Origin: Halicephalobus mephisto
Lineage: Eukaryota > Nematoda > Chromadorea > Rhabditida > Panagrolaimidae
Reading direction: 5' to 3'
Length of the DNA: 64,000 bases
NCBI GenBank assembly: GCA_009193035.1
Contig: SWDT01000574.1
Span: forward strand, 1-64,000
This document shows positions 26,601-38,600 of this stretch, piece after piece; within the stretch, counting starts at the first letter, position 1, and every line of letters starts with the position of its first letter. Under the pieces are notes generated by a model, which ran no database searches, was not told the origin of the DNA, and worked only from the letters and a program-made list of their open reading frames with translations. A program made the translations under genes and the position numbers.

Positions 26601-29600
26601 GATAAGGGAAAAGCAAATAACGCTGCTTTTGATCTCATTGATACGACTTGGGGTCTCATGTGCAGGAATTTAATTAGTCACAATTTTGTGGAGTCTGTGG
26701 GATCTTCCAGAATTTGAGACAAATTTCAAAATTTTTTCAGAAATTGTGGAAGAATTCTAAAGTCCTTCAGAATCTGTGACAAATTTCGAAATACTCCAAA
26801 ATCTGAGACAAATTTCGAAGTTTTTTCAGAAATTGTGGAAGAATTCTAAAGTCCTTCAGAATATGTGACAAATTTCGAAGTTTTTCATAATCTGTGGAAG
26901 AATTCTGAAATCTTTCAAAATCTGAGAAGAGTTCTAAAGTCCTTCAGAATCTGTGACAAATTTCGAAGTTTTTCATAATCTGTGGAAGAATTCAGAAGTC
27001 TTTCAGAATCTGAGACAAATTCTGAAATTTTTCAAAATTAAATGGAAAATTTTGTACTTTTTTTAAAATGTTCCAAAATGTACTTTTTCAAAAAAAATAT
27101 TTTGTAAAATTAAACAAAAACAAATTTAAAATTATTCTTTGTTTCTAAAAATAACAAAAAGTTTATTTTTAAAGGATTTAGAAACACGTAGTCAAATTTC
27201 GAAATAAATTTTTTAAAATTGTTCATCTCAGGACCGAAATTGAGTAATTTAATTTAATCTTTGAATTTTGGTTTTTATTGTAGCCTTTTATTTTTATTAA
27301 ATTTTAAAAATAATATGAAAATTGTTCGTTCCAGGACCGAAATTGAGTAATTTAATTTAATTTTTAAATTCTGATTTTTATAATTTTTTATTTTTGTTTA
27401 TTAAATTTTAAAAAATTCATTAAAAATTACTTTAAAAATAATATTAAAATTGTTCGTGTCAGGACCGAAATTGAGTAATTTAATTTAATTTTTTTTGATT
27501 TTTATAGTTTTTTATTTATTTTAAAAATTAAAAAAAATTAATCAAAACACCATTCGTTCCAGGACCGAAATTGAATAATTTAAATTTTTTGAATATTAAA
27601 TATCTGTTTTTTGAACTTTTATTGAAATTTTAAATATTCGAAATTTCCATATTTGTAAACACCCTCGTTTTTGACGATATTTATCATTTAATTTCGTCTT
27701 TGTCACTGAATTTTCACGACAAACATCTTCGCCCACGAATTTTGATTAAAAATCCACTTTATTTTTGTTCAACGACCTTTGAAAAACTTCAAAAAATGGA
27801 TTTTAATTTTTCGAAGAACTTTTAAAAATAAATTTAAATTTTTTGAAGAACTTTAAAAATTTTAATTTTTCAAAGAATTTTTAAAAAATAAATTTTAATT
27901 TTTCGAAGAACTTAAAAAAATGGATTTTAATTTTTCGAAAAACTTCAAAAAATGGATTTTAATTTCTCGAAAAATTTTTAAAAAAATAAATTTTAATTTT
28001 TCGAAGAACTTTTAAAATTTTAATTTTTCGAAGAACTTTTAAAAATAAATTTTAATTTTTCGAAGAATTTAAAAAAAAAAGATTTTAATTTTTCGAAGAA
28101 TTTTTAAAAAATAAATTTTAATTTTTCAAAGAACTTTTAAAAAACGTCAAATTTAATTTTTAATGTTCTTTGACAACTTCAAAAATAGGCCTGGAAGCAC
28201 GGGATTTAGAGAATCAGATTTCCTATTTTTGTTTTCTGACTGGATTATTCAGTTACGAGATTGAGTCAGATAAACTTGAAATAAAAAATTCGTGAAAAAT
28301 TCAATAAAATTCAGATTCTGATGAAATTATGAATTTAGAAAATTTTTAAATATTTTTACAGTAATTTTAAATTTTCTCTAATTTAAAAAAATCATTAAAA
28401 TTCATATTTCAAAATTTATATTATTTTATAAAACATCTTTTACTTTCTAAAATATAAATTTTAATGTTTTTTAATACTTTCACAGTAATCTTTGGATTTT
28501 TTAATATCTCAAAGATTATTATGAACTTAATAAAGGTCCTCAAAAATATTTTTGTATAAATTATTTATTTTTCAACCATAATTTCCATGTTCATTGTTAC
28601 TTCTACAGTAATCTTTGGATTTTTTAATATCTCAAAGATTATTATGAACTTCATAAAGGTCCTCAAGGGATTCAGTTTTATAAAATATCTATTTTTTAAA
28701 TATAATTTTCATCTTTATTATTACTTTTACAGTAATCTTTGGATTTTTTAATATCTCAAAGATTATTATGAACTCCATAAAGATCCTCAAAAAATTTTTT
28801 AATTTTTTAAATATAATTTTCATCTTTATTGTTACTTCTACAGTAATTTTTGGATTTTTCTAATATCTCAAAGACCGCTATGAACTCTACAAACTCCCTC
28901 AAAAATCTTTTTTATAAAATATTTTTTATTTCCAATTGTAATTTTTCACTTTTTGCTTTTTTTTAAAATCATTTTGAATATAAAAATTGTACGGTATTAA
29001 TTCATCGAAAATTATAAATTTATTAAATAATTTCTAAAATTGTCCAAACAGTTCTGATCTAACGTTTTTTAAACATAATTTATTTTTTATTTTTTGAAAA
29101 TTAATTATCTTTTTAAATTTGTTTCTAAAATTGTTAATTTTATTTTGCAAAAATTATTTTTTGAAAATTAATTTTAATTTTTTTATTTTTTGTGATTTTT
29201 GAAGGTGGATTTTTAGCGAACAATGTAGGATCTAATTGGACTTCCTTCCTTGTTACTTTCTTGAAACTTCCTCGATATTTACTGTAGTGGAACTTCTTAG
29301 TACATAAAGTGAATCTAATTAAACTACATTCTTTCGTGTTAAGTTTTCAGAAAATCTATGATGTTTAATGTAATCCGACTTGTTAATAGATTAAAGTATA
29401 AAATTAGACTTCCGTTTTAAATTTTTATAAATTTTGTGATATATGATATAATCTGACTTTTGGTACATAAGAAGGATTTAATTAAACTACATTTTTTCCT
29501 GTTAAGTTTTCAGAAAATCTATGATGTTTAATGTAATCCGACTTGTTAGTATCCTCAAGAGATTTTAATTTGATCCTCTTTCCTCATTATTTAATTTTTA

Positions 29601-32600
29601 AATATCTTCTAATATTCGACATAATCCTACTTTTTAGTACATAGGAATATTTAATTAGACCTTTTCCTTCCTTTTTAGGCTTTTAGAAATTCTATGATAT
29701 CCGGTAAAATTTGACTTTTTAGTACATTCGGGGGCGTAATTATACTTTTTTATTTTTATCAATTATTTTAAAAAATTATAAATTTTATAATTTTCGATTT
29801 TTTTTAAAAATTCATTTTTTTTTATCGTTGTCAAAATTTTTGCGTGATTTAATTCATTATTTTTTGAAATTTTGGAACTCCAGATGTCCCTTTGTGCTGG
29901 ATATCGTCCAGGTTCCCCGATCCGTCGTTCAGTTCCCCTCTTCAGGCCACTGTGTACCACAGAAAGGCCTCCACAATTGAGTTGGTTTAGTTCAGCATTA
30001 CAAAGTCTGAGTTGGTTATTTTTCTACAAAAATATTTAAATTAAAAAAAATAATTTTTCTACAAAAATATTTAAATTTAAAAAAAATAATTTTTCTACAA
30101 AAATATTTAAATTTTAAAAAATTAAATTATTTTTCTACAAAAATATTTAAATTTTAAAAAAATTAAATTATTTTTTCTATAAATATGTTTAAGTTTTAAA
30201 AAATTAAATTATTTTTTTTACAAATATGTTTAAATTTTAAAAAAATTTAATTATTTTTTTTAGATGATCCTTCTGGATCTACATTGAAACATCGTCCAAT
30301 TCCTCCCCCGCCATTGCCCCCCAAGACAGGAGGTGATCAACAACAAAGAAGATCTTTGACCTCGAAGTGGCTGGAAAACAAAGAAAGTTCTTCTTCGTCG
30401 ATCGAAGTCGATGATGGAACTCTCGACAAGAAAACCACGAATCAAGAAAAAGATCAAAGAAATACCGTAAATTTCGGACTTTCGAAGCCCTACGGAGACA
30501 ACGAAACCATTGACGAACATACTAGAAGGTCTTTGGAAACCATGTCTGTCGTGAAAGAAGAATCCGAAGAAGACATCGAAGAAGAAAACAACGTCAGATT
30601 GATCCGACAGCGACAAATAGGAGAGGATTGGAAAGTGGAAGATTCTGGATTCGTCCACAGAAGCGATTTCTTGAGGGTATGTTGTTCGAAAATTATGGTT
30701 TATCTGTCATATATATTGAATCCATTCATTTCTCTGTTTGTGGATTTGAGAAACGGGTACTTGATAAGAAACATCAGAATCCTGATGTCAAATTCAAATT
30801 ACAAATGTCTCAGAAGAAACAGCACCACATGTCGCGACATTAAGCGTAGCGAGAAAGGAGCGATCGTTCAGGAGAAACTATTCTGCTCCCAGGAATGAAA
30901 CTGAAAAAGGTCACTCTCGTAGCTTAAGAGAAAAGCACTTGCCCGGATAGCAAGACGATGCGGGTTTGATGCCTGCCGAGAGACATTTTTCCTTCCATAT
31001 TAGTTTCGGACTAGATGAGGCCAGATCTAATTTTCCGACACCACAGAATACAAGATCCTAAAGATTGTAACTTGTATCTGCACCATATATTGAACTAGTT
31101 TTGCCTATCCTTGAACCTCTTCCTGGATCTGGGGAACGGGTACTCCATAGAGATCAACATCCTAATATCAAGTTCACATTTCAAAAATCTAATACAAAGT
31201 AGTATTAGAAAATATCGTATCTTATACTTTGTAATTTCCACTAATTTTACAAATTTAATTAACTTTGTCTGTGAATTTGCTTCTGTATTTTATAACTAAG
31301 TATTCAATATTTGGATATCTAGATATTAGAACCTTAACATCAACTTCATTTTGTAAATTTCTTAAATAAAACAGCATTAGAAGATATAAAATCTTAAGTA
31401 CCGTAATTTTCGCTAATTTTATAAATTTAATTAACTTTGTTCATCTGTGAATCTGCTTCTGTATCTTACAATTAGATATTCAATATTTGGATATACAGAT
31501 ATTAGAACCTTAACATCAACTTCACTTTGTAAATCCTTCAGATGGAAGGTCTTCATAAGGTGTAAGATCCTAAAGATTGTAAAATACGCATCTAAGTCCC
31601 TTGAATCAAATCCTAGAGATCGTTTACAACAACCTCAGGATGTGATTTTTGATTTAAAAACATTTTTAAAAAATTATTTTAACTCATAATTTTAAATCGA
31701 ATTTTGAATTTTTCGAAGAACTTTAATTTTTACATTTTAATAGTTTTTAAAAATATTTTTGATTTTAAATTTAAAATTAAATATAACGATGAATCAAAGA
31801 AAACAATTAATAAATTTTTTTGTTTATATTGTTGTAATCTCTGATTTTGTCCGAAATAGGAATAAAAGTAATTTAATATAATGTTAATTTTTTTCAGAAC
31901 TCTTCGTTCGACAACAGCTCAGAAAGCGACGATGAAGACTACCCTGGACCCCACGTAGCCTCCTATGGAATCAACAGAATAGGCTTCTATGATCCGGTTG
32001 GTTTTTTTTATTTTAATCAAATATTTTTATTTTAAATAATTTAAACATTACCAAGTAATTTAGTCTTACTGTAACTAAACCTAATCACTATTGAATATAA
32101 AAAAATTGTTCCTAAAATATTTACACTGGATTTCGCTTAAGTTTTAAACGAACTTCAGCGAATTAAAGCGAAAAATTTTATTTTTTATTTTAAATAAACG
32201 AAATTGAGCGAAAAAGTTTTTAAAAATTTTAAATAAGCGAATTTAAATAAAAATTTATTTTTATTTTAAATAAGCGAAATTGAGCGAGTTTAAATAAAAA
32301 TTTCACTTTTATTTTAAAAAAGCGAATTTAAATAAAAATTTATTTTTGCTTTAAATAAACGAAATTGAGTGAAAATTCCACTTGCACTTTAAAATAAGCG
32401 ACCACTATGATCGTCAAAGAATTCCTGGTAAGATTTGACTTTGTTTTTTTTCTTACATTGCTTTCGACGCCAATTTCTATTTTTGGTGAAAAACAACTTC
32501 GTCATGGTCTTTAGGGATCTTGTGGTAAAAGTTAACTACACCTTATTGGGTCATGTTTAAAGTCAATTTTAACTTTTACTTAAAGGTCAGAAAGTTCGTT

Positions 32601-35600
32601 AATCTCGTGACAGAAGTCGATTAGTTTATTTTTAATTTTTTTAAATATATTTCTTATTTTTGAAATCTAGTGAATTCACAATGGTCGTCAGGGATTTTAC
32701 GATAAAAATTAAATTAATTTTTTTTAAATGCTTTTTGACGTTCATTTTTTTATTTTTAAAAAATTAACAATTTCGTCATAGTCGCCAGGGATTTCGTGGT
32801 AAAAGTTAACTTCATCTTCATTAAGTTGTTTTTTGACGTAAATTTATTTTTATTTTTAGAATTGAATTTCTTCATTACAGTAATCAGGAATTTCGTGGTA
32901 GAAGTTAATTTAGTTTTAAATTTTTCTAACAAAAATTTCGATTTTCGCCAAAAAATAAACGACTTTTTTAAATTCACAAACAATTTCGCGACATATTTAA
33001 TTTTTGGCATAAATTTATTTTTATTTTTAGAATCAAATTTCTTCATTACAGTAATCGGAAATTTCGTGGTAGGAGTTAATTTAGTTTTAAATTTTTCTAA
33101 CAAAAATTTCGATTTTCGCCAAAAAATAAGCGACTTTTTCAAATTCAATTTTTGGCATAAATTTATTTTTATTTTTAAAATCAAATTTCTTCATTACAGT
33201 AATCAGAAATTTCGTGGTAGGAGTTAATTTAGTTTTAAATTTTTAACAAAAATTTCAACTTTCGTCAAAAAATAAGCGATTTTTTCAAATTCACTAATAA
33301 TTTCGCGACAGATTCGATTTTTTAGTTTATTTTTGGATATCAATTTTTTCTTGTTCTTTGGGATAAATTGCTCCATCTTAGTCATCAAAGATTTATTTTT
33401 CCGCAAAATTGGCCAAAACACAAAAGTTTTTAAAAACTTTTTTGTGTCAATTTTGATCCCTTAGAATTCCTCAAAAAATTTCCTTACGTAGTTACTCTGG
33501 ATTTCACAGTCCATTAGGCTTTCCAGCTGTTGCCAAATCTCAAATGACCCGTGAATAAAAGTCTATGTTTTACGACACATCCTTACCTGAAAAATTTGTT
33601 TTTTTATTTTTAAATGAATTTTGTTTTTTTGGATAATTGTCAATTCTGGGTCGGCGTTGTGCATAATTTTCGATTTTTTTTGTTTTATTTTTTTTTTAAA
33701 TTTTGCAAAACTTGGTTTCTGATGTCTGAATCCGAGGACTCTACTGCTAAACTACAATCAGAGACCACAAAAATCAAAAAAATACTTTTTTCAAAGTTGT
33801 CTCGAGGCCAATTTTAAAGTTTTTTTAAAAATTAAAAAAATCTAAAATTTCGGTTTTGTTGATAGTTATTTTTTAATTTTATATTATTTTTGAAATCAAT
33901 TATATTATAAAAATTAAAAGTAATTTTCTTTTTAAAAATTGTCTCGAGGCAAATTTTTAAGTTTTTTTTAAAATTAAAAAAAAATCTAAAATTTCGGTTT
34001 TTTTAAAAATTAAAAAAATCTAAAATTTCGGTTTTATTTGATTATTTCGAATTTTTTCTGAACCATAATTTTCTTAGATTTAGAGCCTTCTGAATCAGAG
34101 TTGCATGGGGTCCACAACTCCCTACCCATTTTGGAAAGTTAATAATCATTTACAAAAATATTGCCAAATTTCGAAAGTCGTAACTACCCCACAGTACCCT
34201 ACTGAAAACTTGTTAGTATATTTCCTAATATGATTTTTTAATTTTTATAAAATATCTCATGTTTGAAATTCGTCAATAATTCAATTTTATTTTTTATTTT
34301 AACTTTTTTTTAAATTTTAAAATTTAAATTTTTTTCAATTTTTTTTATTTTAATTTAAATTTTTTTTATTTTTTTTTGTTTTTTTTAAACATTGCAAACC
34401 CTAGTCTACATCAGTTAAAAAATTTCATTTAAATCAATTTCCGAAAGCAGCGGAAACCAAATTTCGAAAAAATTGAAGTTGATAAATCTCAAAGAACTCG
34501 TTAGTTCCTTGTTTGGGTCCATGACCCCAGAGTCCGTGGGGTTGTGGAGAAGTTCCGGATTTGTTTTCGGAAATGTTTGTCTTTGAATTTTCGATCTAGA
34601 ATGAAAATTTTAAATTAAATCCGACTTTGAGAATAAAATATATCTTATATTTTTCAAGTGGTGCTTCAGAAGTTGTTTTTCATGTTTGAAAAATGATTTC
34701 CTCAATCTAAAAACGAAAAAAGTGTAAAATTTCATGTCTAGACTCTCTAAAGACGTAGGAAACACTTTTTACTTTTAATTTTTCTAGGAATATTTTTATA
34801 GTTAATAATAATTTTAAATTTCACTACAGTTATGTAGTTCGTTTCTAAGACAACCGAAAAAGTTGATTTTTCATATATGGAAAGTAAAAGTGAAAAGTAT
34901 TATTTGATGATTTTTTAATTTTTTTTGAAATATTTTTATAGTTAATAATAACTTTCAATTTCACAACAATTATGTAGTTCACTTCTAAGACAACCGAAAA
35001 AGTTGATTTTTCATATATGAAAAATAAAAGTGAAAAGTATTATTTGATGATTTTTTAATTTTTTTTGAAATATTTTTATAGTTAATAATAACTTTCAATT
35101 TCACAACAATTATGTAGTTCGTTTCTAAGATAACCGAAAAAGTTGATTTTTCATATATGAAAAGTAAAAGTGAAAAGTGTTCCCCGATGATTTTTTAACT
35201 TCTTTTGAAATATTTTTCTTATTTAATAATAATTTTAAATTTTACTACAATTATATAGTTCACTTCTAAGACAACCGAAAAAGTTGATTTTTCATATATG
35301 AAAAGTAGAAGTGAAAAGTGTTCCCCGATGATTTTTTAACTTTTTTTGAAATATTTTTAATTTTTTTCGAAAAATATAAATTAGAAAATTTTAAACTTTT
35401 TCAATTTTATAAATTTAAAAATTTAAATTTTCTATGATTTTATTTTTTTAAATTTCGAATTTTGTGCATAATTTTTGTCTGCATTTTTTCCAAGTTAAAT
35501 TGGAAAAATGCCAGAGGGGATTTCAGGCGGAAAATCTGAAAGAATATTTTATTTTCGGGAGTTGCTTGGTTCTAAGGTCAAAAGTTGTTCCAATTTTTAA

Positions 35601-38600
35601 AAAAATCTAAAAAATGAAACAATTTGAGCGAAATAATTTCGGAATTTGGAAAATCACAAGACAAATTTAACTTTCGATATTTCAAAATTGTTGATTTTTG
35701 AATTTTTATCAAAAATAGAATTTTGTTTTTTTACACAAAATTGAATATATTGTAAAAATTATGGAATTTTTTAAAACGAATTCTGGAAATTTTTGGAATT
35801 TCCATTTTCGAAAATTTCAGGAGGTTCTGAGGAATTCTGGAAATTTTTGGAATCTTTGACTTTTGAAATATTTTATGAAATTCTATAAATTTCTAAAGAA
35901 GTCTGAAAAGTTTCAAGTTTTAGAAAATTCTAGAAACTTTTTGTTTTTATTAAATTTTCATATATTCCGAAAATTTCTAGAATCTTTATTGACTTGAAAT
36001 ATTTTATAAAATTCTGTAAATTTCCAAAGAAGTCTGAAAAGTTTCAAGTTTTAGAAAATTCTAGAAACTTTTTGTTTTTATTAAATTTTCATAGATTCCG
36101 AAAATTTCTAGAATCTTTATTGACTTTTGAAATATTTTATGAAATTCTGTAAATTTCTATAGAAATCTGAAAAGTTTCATCAAGTTTTAAAAATCCTAAA
36201 AATTTTAAAATTTTAGAAAGTTCTTCAACTTTTTATTAAACTTTCATAGATTTCAGATCCTAAAAACTTCTACAATCTCCTTCTGAATTTCGAAATATTC
36301 TATGAAATTCTGTAAATTTCTAAAGAAGTCTGAAAAGTTTCAAATTTTAGAAAATTCTAGAAACTTTTTAAGTTTTTATTAAATTTTCATAGATTCCGAA
36401 AATTTTATCAAGTTTTAGAAAATTCCAAAAATCCTAAAATTTTCAACAATATTTTCTTCAATTTTGAAGTTCTGCATTAGATTCTGCAAATTTCAGATGT
36501 TTTCCCGAATGCTATTTTTAAAACTTTTAAATTTTTAAGATTTTTAATCCGCTTAATCTTCATTTTTTGGTGAGACACGATTGAATCCCAACTATTAGTC
36601 ACATTTTTGAATACCATAAAATATTTAAAATTAAAAAAAATAAATTTTTCAAAATTAAAGTTTTTTCAAAAATTAATTTTTTTTAATTTTAAAATTTATA
36701 TTTTTTAAAAAAATGAAATTTTTGATGTTTTGAAATAATTTTTTTGAAATTGAAGAAATCTTAAAAAAATAAAAAATTCAAGAATATGATTTTTGAAAAA
36801 ACGAAAATAGAAACAATTTTTTATTTTTTTTTAAATAAAAAATTTAGTTATTTTTGGATTTTTTAAAATTGAAACTTTCGTGGTTACTAAGTTACTTTTT
36901 AAAGCGAAAGTAATACTTTGAAATTATTGTTAAAAAAGTCGCATTTTCGATTTCAAAGTATTTTAATAATTTTTTAAATTTCGATAAAAATTAGATTTTA
37001 AAAATTTTTCAATATCACCAAAAATTCAGAATAATATTAAAAAAACTAAAAAATTTTTAAATTTTATTTTTTTTTTTGAATTTTTTAAAAAATAGAAAAT
37101 TTTATTTTTTTTTTGAATTTTTTAAAAAGTAGAAAATTTTAATTTTCTTTGAATTTATTAAAAATTAAAAATTTATTCCTAATAATTTTGAATGAAAATT
37201 TTTTTTTTCATGATTTTATTTTTATTTTTTATTAAAAATCTTTAAAATTAAAAAAGTCAATAATGATGCTCATTTTAAATTTTTTCTATTTTTATTTTTT
37301 ATTTTTTATTTTTTTTATCATCATTTTCCCAACACGCCCAGGGGCAAGATAGATGGATGAAAGTTAATAAAGCTTCTTCATGTGAAACATAGACCGTGTT
37401 TATCATTTTTTCTATTTTTGGACCCAAGTTTCTTTTTTTAAATTCGTCAAAAATGTCATTTTCATTTCTTGTATTCGTTTCAGTCGAGAAAAGTTTTTTT
37501 ATTATGGTTAATATGTTTTAAAAATAAAAAACGCTTCCGCAATACTTTGAAAATTTTTTATTGTGGATTTTTGAAACTTTCCAGTCAAGACCGAAAAAGT
37601 GAAATTTTAGAAAATTTTAAAATAATTTTTAAAAATAAAAATTTTATAATATATTTTTTTAAATATCCTAACACGAATTTTAAAACTTTCCAATCAAGAC
37701 CGGAAAAATATGAAATTTATGATTTTTGGAAATTTTAGAAAATTTCGAAATAATTTTTAAAAATAAAAATTTTATAATATATTTTTTAAAATGTTTCAAC
37801 ACGAATTTTGAAACTTTCTAATCAAGACCGAAAAAATATGAAATTTTAGAAAATTTTGAAATAATTTTAAAAAATAATTTTATAATTAATTTTTTTAAAA
37901 GTCCTAACACGAATTTTGAAACTTTCTAATCAAGACCGAAAATTTCGAAACTTTGAGTTTAAATGGTTCTAGAGTGGTTTAATAGATTATGAAATCATAT
38001 TTTTTAAAATTTTCCTAACACGAATTCCTGGAACTTTCCAAGCAAGACCGAAAAAGTGTGAAATTCGATATTTTTATCATTCTGAAAAGTTACAAAGCCA
38101 CGGAATAAATTCCAAAACCTCCCACAACTTTATATAGCATACTGTAACTTTATCCAAATACCATAAACAACATTTTTTCTGAAAATAAGTCGCTTATATT
38201 TCTTAATACTTTATAAAATTAATTTTTTATTAAATCTTTTTTAAAATTTTCCAAATATTTTTAAACTTTTTTGGATTTTTTAAAAATATTTTTAGATTTT
38301 TTTATTTTTTTTAAAATATTTTTAAGTATTTTTAAATTTTTTTAGATTTTTTTTATTTTTTTTAAATATTTTTAGATTTTTTAAAGATATTTTTAAATTT
38401 TTTTAGATTTTTTTAGATTTTTTTTAAATATTTTTAAATTTTTTTAGATATTTGAAAAATATTTTTAAATATTTTTAGATTTTTTAAAAATATTTTTAAA
38501 TTTTTAAAAATTTTTTTAAATATTTTTTTTTATTTTTTTAAAATATTTTTTTTATTTTTATTATATATGAACCCATAGGTGTCTCAGTGACGTTTGTCAA

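Larger units (their letters stand above)
17905..30263. repeat. 12.4-kb gene A intron, repeat mosaic
   Basis: Arrays seen, in order: ~31-bp TTAGATTCTGGAATGTTTTG (18640-18870); fold-back at 19381-19478; 128-152-bp repeat (20090-20530); ~36-bp AAATTATGTAATTTTTAAAA (21100-21370); ACTGGAAAATTTTCGAAATT family (21720-22650); 119-bp unit in three copies (about 23230-23520); TTTTTAATAAAAATGTTCAAA (23860-24180); GTGACAAATTTCGAA units (26700-27030); CAGGACCGAAATTGAGTAAT in four copies (27230-27580); AATTTTTCGAAGAAC (27790-28150); ~120-bp unit around TCTCAAAGATTATTATGAAC (28380-28930); ~60-bp units (29230-29745); CTACAAAAATATTTAAAT (30020-30250). Less AT-rich islands at 19790-20000, 23570-23810, 26560-26700 and 29880-29980; only the last is called as an exon. 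Confidence 0.65.
30690..31690. repeat. degenerate long-period repeats in gene A intron
   Basis: Related segments contain GGGTACT, ATCC(T)GATRTCAA and TTCAATATTTGGATAT words, at about 30710-30815, 31085-31200, 31258-31375 and 31433-31535. The last two are about 175 bases apart and nearly identical. The ORFs at 31111 and 31447 are repeat translations. The first two copies are separated by the insertion at 30830-31038. Confidence 0.55.

Noticed and set aside
30914..30982. Horizontal transfer of a bacterial tRNA
   Set aside because: The D-arm looks bacterial or organellar by eye, but the sequence is degenerate and short; no neighbouring bacterial gene supports transfer.
32756..33421. Open frames of 143 (+), 142 (-) and 65 (-) codons
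   Set aside because: They lie in a 148-171-bp tandem repeat inside a gene A intron; Asn/Lys/Phe-only composition mirrors the AT-rich DNA.
33509..33555. Possible gene A exon after CACAG at 33508
   Set aside because: Entry in phase 0 gives only 14 codons and a poor donor that shifts the frame relative to exon 41474.
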